Notes under the pieces: model-generated
Told to the model about the DNA's origin: nothing
What the model saw: only the letters and a program-made list of their open reading frames with translations
Databases searched by the model: none
Source: Cohnella sp. AR92
GTDB taxonomy: Bacteria > Bacillota > Bacilli > Paenibacillales > Paenibacillaceae
Assembly (NCBI RefSeq): GCF_003990975.1
Contig: NZ_RZJR01000005.1
Span: 3,869-67,868, forward strand
Length of the DNA stretch: 64,000 bases
Reading direction: 5' to 3'
Made by a program: the position numbers and the translations under genes
Shown here: positions 42,514-51,042 of the stretch, piece by piece
How positions within the stretch are numbered: position 1 is the stretch's first letter
Layout of the letters: each line of letters starts with the position of its first letter

Positions 42514-43995
42514 ATGTCCCCCTCCATTACGATCGTCGGGCTCGGCTCCGGCGGCGAAGATCAATTGACGCTCGGCATTCTGAAGAAGCTGGAGAGTTCT
42601 TCCTTCCGCTTCGCCCGCACCGCCGAGCATCCGGCCATCGCCGATCTCGCGGCCCGCGGCCTTTCTTTCGAGTCGTTCGACTCCCTCTACGAGAGCCTGA
42701 ACGGCTTCGAAGAAGTGTATGAAGCGATCGCGGGCAAGCTGCTGGACTTGGCAGAAGAGCATCGATCCGCTACAATCATCTATGCCGTTCCGGGCCACCC
42801 GATGGTCGCCGAGCGAACGGTGCAGCTTCTGCGCGGCAGGGCGCAGGAGCGCGGCATCGCCCTTGAGATTCTGGGCGGGGAGAGCTTCCTCGATCAAGCG
42901 TTCGTTCGGCTGGGCTTCGATCCGATCGAGGGCTTCCAGCTTCTCGACGCTTCCGAGCTTCGCCGCGAGCACCTGCGGCCGCAGCTCCATACCTTGATCG
43001 GCCAGGTCTATGACGAATTCACCGCATCCGACGTGAAGCTGAGCCTGATGGCCGTCTATCCGGACGAGCATCCGGTCGTCGTCGGGCAATCGCTCGGCGT
43101 TCCCGGCGAGGAGAGGATTCATCGAATTCCGCTGCACGAGCTGGATCGGCTGGAGGACTACGGAAACCTGACGCTCGTTTACGTACCCGCAAGCGAAGAT
43201 GCCGGCCTGCGCCGTCATTCGTTCGAGCGGCTGCACGAGATCGTCGCGATCCTTCGCAGCCCGGAGGGCTGTCCTTGGGACCGTGAGCAGACACACGGCT
43301 CGATCCGCAAGAACTTCGTGGAGGAGACCTACGAAGCGATCGAAGCGATCGACAACGACGATCCGGACAACATGAAGGAAGAGTTCGGCGATGTCCTCCT
43401 TCAAGTGCTGCTCCACAGCCAGATGGAAGAAGAGGTCGGCTCGTTCGATGTCTTCGACGTTCTGGCGGAGCTGAACGACAAGCTGATCTTCCGGCATCCT
43501 CATGTCTTCGGCGGAGAGAACGCCCAGGACGCCGAAGAGGCGCTTCGCAATTGGGAAGCGATGAAGGCGGAGGAGAAGAGGCGCAAGGGAGTCGCCGAGC
43601 GGCAATCCAAGCTGGACGGCATTCCGAAGGATCTGCCTGCCCTTCCGAGGTCGTATAAGCTTCAGAAGAAGGCAGCCGGAGTCGGCTTCGATTGGCCCGA
43701 TCTGACGGGCGTCTTCGAGAAGGTGGACGAGGAGCTGGCCGAGCTGAAGAAAGCCATCTCTAGCGAATCGCATGATCGTCAGAAGGAAGAGTTGGGGGAT
43801 CTGCTGTTCGCGGTGGCGAACATCTCTCGTTTCCTCAAGATTGACCCGGAGGAAGCCCTTGCCGGAACCAATCGCAAATTTTCCTCCCGTTTTCAATATA
43901 TCGAGGAGCAATTACGTATAAGAGGACGTTCCTTTGACGAGACTGATTTACAAGAGATGGAAGAATGGTGGCAGCAGGCCAAAAGCCTTAACTAG
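42514..43995 (+). CDS. mazG: MazG/YabN: SAM methylase-like domain fused to NTP pyrophosphohydrolase
   Basis: A 493-residue two-domain protein. Residues 5 to about 220 are a tetrapyrrole-methylase-like domain (ITIVGLGSGGEDQLTLGIL; YAVPGHPMVAERTV), and residues 230-490 hold a MazG core with EETYEAIEAIDNDD-NMKEEFGD near 270 (metal-binding ExxE...ExxD) and a second MazG repeat (KVDEELAELKKAI, KEELGDLLF) near 410. It hydrolyses abnormal NTPs. The fusion is normal in Bacilli. It follows yabM and precedes hup; in B. subtilis the neighbours are yabM and yabO. Confidence 0.94.
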   Translation: MSPSITIVGLGSGGEDQLTLGILKKLESSSFRFARTAEHPAIADLAARGLSFESFDSLYESLNGFEEVYEAIAGKLLDLAEEHRSATIIYAVPGHPMVAERTVQLLRGRAQERGIALEILGGESFLDQAFVRLGFDPIEGFQLLDASELRREHLRPQLHTLIGQVYDEFTASDVKLSLMAVYPDEHPVVVGQSLGVPGEERIHRIPLHELDRLEDYGNLTLVYVPASEDAGLRRHSFERLHEIVAILRSPEGCPWDREQTHGSIRKNFVEETYEAIEAIDNDDPDNMKEEFGDVLLQVLLHSQMEEEVGSFDVFDVLAELNDKLIFRHPHVFGGENAQDAEEALRNWEAMKAEEKRRKGVAERQSKLDGIPKDLPALPRSYKLQKKAAGVGFDWPDLTGVFEKVDEELAELKKAISSESHDRQKEELGDLLFAVANISRFLKIDPEEALAGTNRKFSSRFQYIEEQLRIRGRSFDETDLQEMEEWWQQAKSLN

Positions 43996-44200
43996 AACGC
44001 TTTTTAGGCGGCTTCTTGGCGTGGATTCCACACAATTCTAGGCATTTCTTCATATTTCGCGATTTTTTTTGCGAGCGAGGCAGGATTTTTTTAACAGAGA
44101 ACAGAATACTATTCATCGTGTTACTGCAACCTGAAATTCCTTACGCCCAGAGGCGTTCGGACCAACATCTAAATCAACTTTTTTGGGAGGAATTTTATTT

Positions 44201-44473
44201 ATGAACAAGACAGACCTGATCAACAACATCGCCGAGAAGAGCGGATTGACTAAGAAGGACGTAGAATCCGTTCTGAACGGCTTCCTGGGCGAAGTTTCCG
44301 ACGCGCTTTCCAAGGGCGACAAGGTTCAACTGATCGGCTTCGGCACGTTCGAAACTCGCAGCCGTTCCGGCCGCGTAGGCCGCAACCCGCAAACGGGCAA
44401 GACGATCGAAATCGCAGCTTCCAAGGTTCCAGCATTCAAAGCCGGCAACAAGCTTAAGGACGCTGTTAAGTAA
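44201..44473 (+). CDS. hup: DNA-binding protein HU
   Basis: A 90-residue nucleoid protein. Typical blocks: [21 protein letters not shown] at the start, [21 protein letters not shown] for the DNA-binding arm, and the end [17 protein letters not shown] bends and compacts DNA. A tgggagg site stands before ATG 44201. In B. subtilis the main HU gene hbs lies elsewhere (with spoIVA); its place between mazG and rqcP appears in other Bacilli lineages. rqcP follows after three bases. Confidence 0.96.
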   Translation: MNKTDLINNIAEKSGLTKKDVESVLNGFLGEVSDALSKGDKVQLIGFGTFETRSRSGRVGRNPQTGKTIEIAASKVPAFKAGNKLKDAVK

Positions 44474-44476
44474 TAG

Positions 44477-44749
44477 ATGCGTCTCGATAAATACCTGAAG
44501 GTGTCGCGTCTCATCAAGCGCCGCACCGTTGCGAAGGACGTGTCCGATCAAGGGCGCGTCCTTCTCAACGGAAGGGAAGCCAAGCCGGGCAGCGTCGTCA
44601 AAGCCGGCGATACGCTCGAGATCGAATTCGGCCAGAAGACTCTGACCGTAAGAATCGAGCGGACGGCGGACTCGGCCAAGAAGGAAGATGCGGAAGGGAT
44701 GTACACGATCCTGAAGGAAGAGGCTCGCAAGATCGAACCGTTTCTCTAA
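44477..44749 (+). CDS. rqcP: RQC factor RqcP (YabO), S4-domain RNA-binding protein
   Basis: A 90-residue S4-domain protein (RLDKYLKVSRLIKRRTVAKDV, then GRVLLNGREAKPGSVVKAGD). RqcP works with RqcH on stalled 50S subunits to add C-terminal Ala tails that mark incomplete proteins for decay. It starts three bases after hup and ends with a terminator. The gene is the last member of the conserved origin-proximal order in the window. Confidence 0.94.
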   Translation: MRLDKYLKVSRLIKRRTVAKDVSDQGRVLLNGREAKPGSVVKAGDTLEIEFGQKTLTVRIERTADSAKKEDAEGMYTILKEEARKIEPFL

Positions 44750-44754
44750 GAACA

Positions 44755-44796
44755 AGCTCGCTTTAACTGGCCTTGCGGCGGTTGGGCGGGCTTTTC
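44755..44796 (+). terminator. Terminator after rqcP
   Basis: aagctcgc / gcgggctt stem (one G-T pair) with a long loop, then tttt. Confidence 0.72.
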
Positions 44797-44806
44797 GTAT
44801 TATTAG

Positions 44807-45009
44807 GTCAGCCAGAGATTTCTGGTTGGCCTATTTTTGTGGTCGTTCTATGATGGCGGTAGCCGGGAGAACGTCGGGCTTTTAGGGACATCGATCCCGT
44901 ACTAAAAACTGTTCTCCCACTACCTCCAATGACCATGTTTGAGCTGGTTGGGGCAATTGACCTCGTATCACAAGCGAAGCTATGGGTTTGGAACCATCGT
45001 GGGATTGCC
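44807..45009 (+). ncRNA. Structured leader of the IS110 element, bridge RNA candidate
   Basis: The 200 bases before the transposase fold by eye into three parts: (1) an 11-bp hairpin at 44807-44832 with two G-T pairs, followed by tattttt; (2) a long interrupted stem at 44841-44936, where TGGTC, TGG, GGTAG and GGGAGAAC pair with GTTCTCCC, CTACC, CCA and GACCA and enclose a 38-base loop with an inner ggga/tccc dyad; (3) a second stem-loop at 44952-45009 closed by GGCAAT / ATTGCC with an inner atgg/ccat hairpin. A 5' stem-loop followed by two guide loops ahead of the recombinase gene is the plan known for IS110-group bridge RNAs. The first hairpin could instead be a host terminator. Guide-target pairing was not tested. 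Confidence 0.5.
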
Positions 45010-45037
45010 GGCTAGATTTACATCAGGAGGAGCTGAC

Positions 45038-46201
45038 ATGGAACCGGTTATCGGATTGGATGTTGCGAAAGGATTTAGCGTATTACAAGCGTTCACGAAG
45101 CGTGGTGAGGCGTACGGGAAACCGGAAACCATTCGACATGCCGGTGGACTTGAAAGGCTAGACCATATCATTCGTCAGTTAGAAGAGCAAACAGATATCA
45201 AGCCCGTTGTTATTTTGGAAGCAACCGGACATTACCATCGGGTGGTTGTAGCCTATTTGCAGCAGATGAATATTGAGTATTTTATCCTAAATCCCTTGTT
45301 GTCCAAACGCTCAAAAAGCGCACAGTTACGCAAAGTTAAAACGGATGCGGCAGACGCCTGGCATTTGGCTGAGATGTACTATCGTGGCGATGTAAAGCCT
45401 CACCGAAGTTGGGAAGATCGAATAACAGAGATGCAACACTTGACGAGGCAGCATGAGTTTATGACGGCTCAATTCGTGCAGTCGAAATTGAACGCGAGAG
45501 CGTTATTGGATCAAGTTTGCCCGGCATATGAAGGCGTGTTTCATGACCTGTTTTCCAAGACTTCGTTGCGTGTGCTCCTTCATATGCTTCAGGGGGCTGT
45601 CGTAACGGAGGAAGTAGTGCGCGAAACAGCAGGCAGTTCGCACGGGAAAGCATGGATTCAATCGAAAGTAGGGCAAATCCAAAACCTGCGGCTCCCTCAG
45701 AAGCAAAGCGCCGCTCAAAGGGCAGCATTGTTGTTTATGGTGGAGATCCTGCTTGCTCAACAAGAACAGTTGACCCGACTGGAGATGAGAATCCAAGAAG
45801 AGGCGAAGGAGATTCCGGAAGTGGAGTTGCTAAAGACGATTCCAGGCATCGGGGATAAGCTAGCTGCTTCGCTAATAGCGGAGATTGGGGATGCAAAGCA
45901 GTTTGAAGATCCAAAACAGTTAGTTGCCTACGCAGGGCTGGATCCGAGTGTGCATAGTTCAGGTCAATTCGTAGCGTCCAGCACTCGCATCACCAAACGC
46001 GGCTCTAAACGGCTACGACGCGCACTGTATTTGGCTGTACAATGCGGTATAAGAGGAAGTACGAACGAAAGGCTACGAGCGTACTACGATAAGAAAAGAC
46101 AAGAGGGCAAGCCCTACAAGGTGACGGTGATTGCTTGCGCCAACAAGCTATTGCATCACATATACGCCATCTTGAAGAAGGGCACGCCCTACACCGCATA
46201 A
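45038..46201 (+). CDS. IS110-family transposase (DEDD recombinase)
   Basis: A 387-residue recombinase. The N-terminal RuvC-like DEDD domain shows EPVIGLDVAKGFSVLQAF (first Asp), VVILEATGHYH (Glu) and KVKTDAADAWHLAEM (Asp pair); the C-terminal Tnp domain shows LLKTIPGIGDKLAASLIAEIGD, LVAYAGLDPSVHSSGQF and TRITKRGSKRLRRALY. This architecture acts through RNA-guided recombination in characterised IS110 elements. ATG 45038 with caggagg is the start; an upstream in-frame codon would run through the structured leader. The frame is intact, so the element may be active. Confidence 0.93.
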   Translation: MEPVIGLDVAKGFSVLQAFTKRGEAYGKPETIRHAGGLERLDHIIRQLEEQTDIKPVVILEATGHYHRVVVAYLQQMNIEYFILNPLLSKRSKSAQLRKVKTDAADAWHLAEMYYRGDVKPHRSWEDRITEMQHLTRQHEFMTAQFVQSKLNARALLDQVCPAYEGVFHDLFSKTSLRVLLHMLQGAVVTEEVVRETAGSSHGKAWIQSKVGQIQNLRLPQKQSAAQRAALLFMVEILLAQQEQLTRLEMRIQEEAKEIPEVELLKTIPGIGDKLAASLIAEIGDAKQFEDPKQLVAYAGLDPSVHSSGQFVASSTRITKRGSKRLRRALYLAVQCGIRGSTNERLRAYYDKKRQEGKPYKVTVIACANKLLHHIYAILKKGTPYTA

Positions 46202-46219
46202 TCCATATTTAACCAACAT

Positions 46220-46237
46220 CCTCCGAGCCAACGGAGG
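46220..46237 (+). terminator. Hairpin after the IS110 transposase
   Basis: Perfect 6-bp stem cctccg / cggagg with a six-base loop, followed by ttattt. It may end the transposase transcript or belong to the right end of the element. Confidence 0.5.
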
Positions 46238-46423
46238 TTATTTGGCATGTACAGAATTATAACAAGGTTTTTTCCTAAGACCAAGACGTCAAAGCTTGAC
46301 AAACATTAGCTGGTTTTTTGTTTTCAGCCGGCTAAGCCCCTGCTTGTTCAAACCCGCAGATATAATCGTCGGACAACCAACATATACATGCCCTAGACGC
46401 TTGTCAACGGGAGGGTTAACCGT

Positions 46424-48418
46424 ATGCCCCATCGTCGTATGTACCGCATGCTTGTCCTAGCGGTCTCCGCTGCATTGTTAGTCAGCTCCTTCAAATTCGG
46501 ATTCGCGGACGCTTGGGCCGGCCAATATGTCTTGCCCGCGGACACGACGCCGCAAGGCTTGCCCGTCATTGGCGAGTCGCTCACCGTTCCCGCATCCGAA
46601 CCCAATGCCGATGTTCCGTTGGCGCCTACGGCCACCGTGCTAAGCAATCGCGTGTCGGAGTACCACATCTCCGTCACTCTGGGGGATGACGGGACATTGA
46701 ACGCCCAGCAGACCATCACCTGGAAGAATCCCGGCCGCAAGGAGGTGTCCGACCTCTATCTTCATCTCTACCCGAATGCGTTCTCCCCCGGCAGCACCTT
46801 CCTGAAGGAATCGGGAGGCCAGCTGCGCGGCGACAAGATGCAAGCCGGCAGCTACGGTTCGATGACGCTCAATTCCTTGACGACCGAAGAAGGAGAGACG
46901 CTGCTCCCCCGGCTCCATTACGTGCAGCCCGACGACGGCAATAGGTCGGACAAGACGCTGGCGACCTTGCTGCTTCCTCATTCGGTCAAGCCGGGTAAAA
47001 GCATTACGCTGAGCATGACCTACACCGTGAAGCTGCCGCAGGTGTTCGCCCGGATGGGCAAGGCCGGAGACTTCGTGATGGCCGGTCAGTGGTTCCCCAA
47101 GGTCGCCGCCTACGAGACGGTCGGCACGCGCGGAAGAACGACGGAGGGCTGGAACGCCCACCAGTACCACGGCGACTCGGAGTTCTACTCCGACTTCGGC
47201 ATCTACAGCGTGAGCATCAACGTCCCGGAGAAAGACAAGGTCGCCGCGACCGGCTTCCAGACGAAGCCCGCCGTCATCTCCGAAGGCCGCAAGGTATACC
47301 AATTCTACGCGGATGACGTTCACGACTTCGGATGGGCCGCTTCGCCGAACTTCGAATTCGTGGAGGACACGTTCTCTTCGGCGGGGGTTCCCGGGGTACG
47401 CATCAAGCTTTACATCGACCCTCTGCACAAAGACCTCGCCGAGAGATACATGCACGCCGCGAAGTCCGCGCTGGCCAAGCTCGGCGAATGGTACGGGGAT
47501 TATCCGTACTCCACGCTGTCGGTCGTCGTTCCTCCGGCCGATGCGAACGGCGCCGGCGGCATGGAATACCCGACGCTAGTGACGGCCGCGGCTGCGAAGA
47601 GCGACAAGCCGGGGTACGACCTGGAGAGGACGCTCGTTCACGAGATCGCGCATCAGTACTGGTACGGCATGGTCGCTTCCAACGAATTCGAGGAGGCGTG
47701 GCTGGACGAAGGCTTTACCTCTTATTCCGAGGATAAGCTGATGTCCTCTATCTACGGCGTATCGCCGAGCACGACGGTTGAGGCCAGCTACATGACCCAT
47801 CCCGAACCGCTCAAGCTGGATTCATGGCGCTACAGCGGCTCGGAGCGGTACGCGGAGAACGTCTACATGCGGGCCAAGCTGGTTCTCAAAGCGATGGAGA
47901 AGCAGGTCGGAGACAAAACGATGAACCGAATCCTCCGAACTTACTTCCAGAAGTACAAGTTCAAGCACCCATCCTCCGCCGACTTCCAGAAGGTCGTCGA
48001 GTCGGTCACCAAAGACAAGTGGGGCGACTTTTTCCAAGCGTACGTCTATCAAGGGCAGATGGCCGACTTCGCGGTCGAATCCATCCATTCCGTCCCTCAA
48101 GACGGAGGCGGTTACGTGACGACCGTGGTGGTTCGGAGAAACGGGGGCAGCGCCCAGCCCGTTGGGGTCCTGTTCCGGTTCGAGGACGGACAGACGGTCC
48201 GCCAGACCTGGGACGGACAGCAGAAGCACGCCACTCTGCAGTTGAAGCACGGCTCTCCGCTCTCCTACGCGGCGATCGACCCGTCCATGTCCGTCGTCCT
48301 GGATAACCTGCGATTCAACAATTACCTGAAGGCGGAGATCCCGGAGAAGAAAAGAACGCGCTTGAATATCGGCTTCTCGACAATCGTCGAAGGCCTGCTA
48401 GGCACATTGGCATGGTGA
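46424..48418 (+). CDS. Secreted M1-family zinc metallopeptidase
   Basis: A 664-residue exported peptidase. Signal peptide about 1-32 (MYRMLVLAVSAALLVSSF core, cleavage after DAWA likely). The M1 exopeptidase-like motif GGMEYPTL is near residue 383, and zinc ligands are HEIAH at 406-410 and Glu 429 (in WLDEGF), with the expected 18-residue gap. N-terminal beta domain about 70-270; C-terminal part about 510-640. It is probably a cell-surface aminopeptidase. ATG 46424 follows cgggagggttaaccgt. A TATAAT at 46361-46366 may be its -10 box. The next gene begins ten bases after its stop. Confidence 0.88.
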   Translation: MPHRRMYRMLVLAVSAALLVSSFKFGFADAWAGQYVLPADTTPQGLPVIGESLTVPASEPNADVPLAPTATVLSNRVSEYHISVTLGDDGTLNAQQTITWKNPGRKEVSDLYLHLYPNAFSPGSTFLKESGGQLRGDKMQAGSYGSMTLNSLTTEEGETLLPRLHYVQPDDGNRSDKTLATLLLPHSVKPGKSITLSMTYTVKLPQVFARMGKAGDFVMAGQWFPKVAAYETVGTRGRTTEGWNAHQYHGDSEFYSDFGIYSVSINVPEKDKVAATGFQTKPAVISEGRKVYQFYADDVHDFGWAASPNFEFVEDTFSSAGVPGVRIKLYIDPLHKDLAERYMHAAKSALAKLGEWYGDYPYSTLSVVVPPADANGAGGMEYPTLVTAAAAKSDKPGYDLERTLVHEIAHQYWYGMVASNEFEEAWLDEGFTSYSEDKLMSSIYGVSPSTTVEASYMTHPEPLKLDSWRYSGSERYAENVYMRAKLVLKAMEKQVGDKTMNRILRTYFQKYKFKHPSSADFQKVVESVTKDKWGDFFQAYVYQGQMADFAVESIHSVPQDGGGYVTTVVVRRNGGSAQPVGVLFRFEDGQTVRQTWDGQQKHATLQLKHGSPLSYAAIDPSMSVVLDNLRFNNYLKAEIPEKKRTRLNIGFSTIVEGLLGTLAW

Positions 48419-48428
48419 GGTGAGAGCG

Positions 48429-49247
48429 ATGCGCAACTATCTGCTGCAAGGCTGGACGATGACCCTCAAGCACAAATACGTCCTCATCGTCCTATTCCTG
48501 TACCGGCTCCTCTGGGGATTCTTCCTGTATCGCTTCATCGACTCCATCGTCTCTCCCGTGCTGGCCCGATATCCGAACGATCTCCCGAATCCGGAGGCCG
48601 TGCGCCTCTTCTTCATCGAAGCGCAATTCCGGCTGTTCAAGACCGATCTCTCCTACGGAGCGCTCGCCATGCTTGCCGGGATGTTCCTGATCCGAATGAT
48701 CGTCACCCCCCTTATCAATGCCGGACTCTTCTATTCGTTCTGCCATTCGGAGGATTCGCAGGGCACTAAGGTGATGGCCGGAATGCGGCGCTCCTGGCGC
48801 GGAGTCACTCTTCTCTATTGGATAGAGACGCTTCTGACGATCGTTCCGCTCGTCTGGCTTGTCCCGAAGCTCTATTCTTCCTACCTGAAGGCGATGACTG
48901 CTGGCGCTTGGCTTCAAGAGCTTCTCCCCTACGCTCTGGTCTGGATCGTATGGAGCTTCGCCATTCATCTGCTGTTTCAATTCATGCAGTTCAGCTCGGC
49001 CGCGGACGGCTCCATCCTGAACGGGCTGCTCCAAGCTTGCCGGCGGGCGCTTCCGCTGCTGGCCGTCTCGCTGATCCTGGTCGGGCTCGGCCTGCTCGCG
49101 TCGCTCCTCTTGACCTCGACGACCCTGCTGTGGACCGGGTTCGCCGCCATCGTTCTGCATCAAGCGTTCCAGCTCGTTCGCTCGCTGCTCTCTCTCTGGA
49201 CGGCCGCCTCGCAATACGAGGTATGGAGAAGCGAGATCTCCTCCTGA
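48429..49247 (+). CDS. Multi-pass membrane protein, unknown function
   Basis: A 272-residue membrane protein with about six hydrophobic segments (near residues 18-38, 75-100, 127-150, 165-190, 205-230 and 232-250). It is basic at both ends and has no motif I recognise. ATG 48429 is favoured over GTG 48420 because gaggtga precedes it. It follows the M1 peptidase at once, so the two share a transcript; a helper or anchor role is possible but only a guess. A strong terminator follows. Confidence 0.72.
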   Translation: MRNYLLQGWTMTLKHKYVLIVLFLYRLLWGFFLYRFIDSIVSPVLARYPNDLPNPEAVRLFFIEAQFRLFKTDLSYGALAMLAGMFLIRMIVTPLINAGLFYSFCHSEDSQGTKVMAGMRRSWRGVTLLYWIETLLTIVPLVWLVPKLYSSYLKAMTAGAWLQELLPYALVWIVWSFAIHLLFQFMQFSSAADGSILNGLLQACRRALPLLAVSLILVGLGLLASLLLTSTTLLWTGFAAIVLHQAFQLVRSLLSLWTAASQYEVWRSEISS

Positions 49248-49273
49248 TTTTCCTAAAATCCTAGCTTTTGAGC

Positions 49274-49323
49274 CAAGCCTCCTTATCGAGCGGACGACAG
49301 AGTCCGCCGAATAAGGAGGCTTG
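49274..49323 (+). terminator. Terminator after the M1 peptidase operon
   Basis: A 13-bp stem (caagcctccttat / ataaggaggcttg) with an inner gcggac / gtccgc stem; a strong, roughly symmetrical hairpin with little T run. Confidence 0.75.
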
Positions 49324-49431
49324 TCCGCGCTTATTCGTGCGGTTCTAGCTATCATTAAGGTTTTCTAATCTTTGAGAAGCAGGAAAATCGGACCAGAAAC
49401 CCGAATATATTAACCTCAGTGCAAAAAATTG

Positions 49432-49560
49432 CCGAATTCCCGCGCACAAGGGAAACGGGGGAACCAGTATTCTGGGTGAATTGATCTCGCTACACAGGGA
49501 TCATAGGGAACCTTCAACCGAACCCTCCAGCTAACCTCGTAGGCTTTGGAAGGAGTCACC
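49432..49560 (+). promoter_or_regulatory. Cyclic di-AMP riboswitch (ydaO/yuaA type) before the NlpC/P60 gene
   Basis: Conserved blocks: aaacgggggaaccag near 49453, ctgggtgaattgatct near 49472, tagggaacctt near 49504, ccgaaccctccagctaacctcg near 49518 and ggaaggagtcacc at 49548-49560. The pattern is the same as in the yabE leader. The ribosome site aaggag (49550-49555) lies in the 3' strand of the riboswitch, and no terminator stands between it and the start at 49565, so control of translation is more likely than of transcription. The rest of the 49324-49431 gap shows no clear promoter. Confidence 0.85.
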
Positions 49561-49564
49561 TGTT

Positions 49565-50044
49565 TTGCGCAAGAAGTTTTCTGCAATCTTTATGGGACTT
49601 GCTTTATTGCTTGCTTTCCAGGTTGGCAGCGCTTCGGCGGAGTCTAAACTGGATGGCGAAGTCAGCAAGCTGATTGGCATCGACTACGATTACGGAGGAA
49701 CGACCACGAGCGGCTTCGATTGCTCCGGCTTCACGGCCTACGTGTTCAAGAAGCTCGGTATGACTCTTCCGCATTCGTCTAGCCAACAGTACGCGCTGGG
49801 CGATAAAGTAGCCAAGAGCGACCTGAGAGCTGGCGACCTGGTGTTCTTCAATACCAGCGGCAGCGGCGTCTCTCATGTCGGTGTGTATGTCGGCGATAAC
49901 AAGTTCGCGCACGCGGCTTCCAAGGGCGTCACGATCTCCGACCTCGATGAGAAGTACTACGCGAAGCGTTATCTCGGCGCACGTCGAGTGATGAGCGATG
50001 AAACGTACAACAAAGTCACTTCCGATACCGCGGCAGTGGCGTAA
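49565..50044 (+). CDS. Secreted NlpC/P60 cell-wall endopeptidase
   Basis: A 159-residue hydrolase cutting D-Glu-diaminopimelate bonds in wall peptides. Signal peptide 1-25 (LALLLAFQVGSASA), then a bare NlpC/P60 domain with catalytic Cys53 (GFDCSGF), His104 (VSHVGVYVG) and a third polar residue at His116 (FAHA). It lacks LysM or SH3 binding domains. The start is TTG 49565, nine bases after aaggag in the riboswitch. The domain and leader together are a known target of c-di-AMP control in Firmicutes. Confidence 0.93.
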   Translation: MRKKFSAIFMGLALLLAFQVGSASAESKLDGEVSKLIGIDYDYGGTTTSGFDCSGFTAYVFKKLGMTLPHSSSQQYALGDKVAKSDLRAGDLVFFNTSGSGVSHVGVYVGDNKFAHAASKGVTISDLDEKYYAKRYLGARRVMSDETYNKVTSDTAAVA

Positions 50045-50067
50045 GGTTCGGATCCCCGATCCGTAAA

Positions 50068-50120
50068 GAAAGAAGGCTATCCGGTCTACTCCTCGAGGAG
50101 CGATCGGATAGCCTTCTTTC
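50068..50120. terminator. Bidirectional terminator
   Basis: A 15-bp perfect stem (aaagaaggctatccg / cggatagccttcttt) with a 21-base loop, A-rich before and T-rich after. It serves both the NlpC/P60 gene and the convergent SDR gene. Confidence 0.9.
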
Positions 50121-50132
50121 TATTGCTTGGAA

Positions 50133-50921
50133 TTAATATTGGTTGGATTGGCCGCCGTCGATCGGAATGACGACGCCGTTGATGAATTCGGATTCGCCCG
50201 AGAGGAGGAAGGCAACCAGACGGCCGACTTCTTCCGGCTTGCCGAAGCGCTTCTTCGGATTGACGCTGACGAATGCCTTGCCCGCTTCTTCCCAGCCGTC
50301 TTCGCCGCCGATTTGCTTCAGCGATCCGACGACCATGTCCGTCATGATAGCGCCCGGAGCGATGGCGTTGATGCTCAGGTTGTATTGGCCGTATTCGATG
50401 GCGGCGTTCTTCGTCATGCCGGCTACCGCGTGCTTGCTCGCCACGTATGCGGCTTGGTTATGAACGGCGCGGATGCCTCCGACGGAAGCGACGTTGACGA
50501 TGGCGCCGGATTGCTGTTCCTTCATGACCGGCAGCACGTACTTCATGCCGTAGAAGACGCCCTTCAGGTTGATGTCGATAACCTTGTCGAACACGTTGCT
50601 GTCGTACTCGGCTGTCGGAGCCTGCTTGCCCTCGATGCCCGCGTTGTTGTAGAAGCCGTCGATGCGGCCGAACTTCTTGACGCTGTCTTCCACGTATTGC
50701 TTAACGGCCTCTTCGTTCGAGACGTCGGCCGTAAGGAGGAGGAGCTCGGCGTTCGGAGCGACCGCCTTGATTTGATTCTGGGTCTCGACGAGAGACGCTT
50801 CATTCAGGTCGATCAGCGACAGCTTGGCGCCTTCCTTGGCCAATTCCAGGGCGGTTGCGCGTCCCAGACCGGAACCGGCGCCCGTAATGACGACAACTTT
50901 AGAAGCAAAACGATTGCTCAT
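50133..50921 (-). CDS. Short-chain dehydrogenase/reductase (SDR family)
   Basis: A 262-residue classical SDR. NAD(P)-binding TGAGSGLG lies near residue 14, NNAG near residue 91 and the catalytic YVASK near residue 158 with Ser upstream (NVASVGG). The end VVIPIDGGQSNQY is usual for the class. Asp in LIDLNEAS after beta-2 suggests NAD rather than NADP. The substrate is unknown; an alcohol, sugar or ketone are all possible. It has its own minus-strand promoter and a shared terminator. ggaaggaaat precedes the ATG. Confidence 0.9.
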   Translation of the reverse strand: MSNRFASKVVVITGAGSGLGRATALELAKEGAKLSLIDLNEASLVETQNQIKAVAPNAELLLLTADVSNEEAVKQYVEDSVKKFGRIDGFYNNAGIEGKQAPTAEYDSNVFDKVIDINLKGVFYGMKYVLPVMKEQQSGAIVNVASVGGIRAVHNQAAYVASKHAVAGMTKNAAIEYGQYNLSINAIAPGAIMTDMVVGSLKQIGGEDGWEEAGKAFVSVNPKKRFGKPEEVGRLVAFLLSGESEFINGVVIPIDGGQSNQY

Positions 50922-51013
50922 TTTATTTCCTTCCTCTCTACTCGTTAATAGAATGGGAAGTCGACCGCGGATGCTTCATGCGATCGGCTTTATGTTGGTT
51001 TGTTACGTTCTTT

Positions 51014-51042
51014 ATTATAGCGCTATTTATGTCGATTGTCGA
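51014..51042 (-). promoter_or_regulatory. Promoter of the SDR gene with palindrome on the -35
   Basis: On the minus strand TCGACA (51042-51037), a 17-base spacer and TATAAT (51019-51014). The 12-bp perfect palindrome attgtcgacaat (51035-51046) covers the -35 element and may be an operator. Confidence 0.6.

Larger units (their letters stand above)
44807..46240 (+). mobile_element. IS110-family insertion sequence (ends approximate)
   Basis: The element consists of a non-coding structured left end, one transposase gene and a short right flank with a cctccg/cggagg hairpin. IS110 members have no regular terminal inverted repeats, so the borders cannot be fixed from one copy; comparison with an empty site is needed. 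Its base composition is lower in G+C than the neighbours, which fits recent arrival. It lies exactly where the conserved gene order breaks. Confidence 0.7.

Noticed and set aside
40687..43911. A 1074-codon open frame on the minus strand opposite yabM and mazG
   Set aside because: It is a by-product of very high G+C in the third codon position of two well-supported plus-strand genes. Its product is low-complexity Arg/Ala/Gly-rich in the middle and has no ribosome site.
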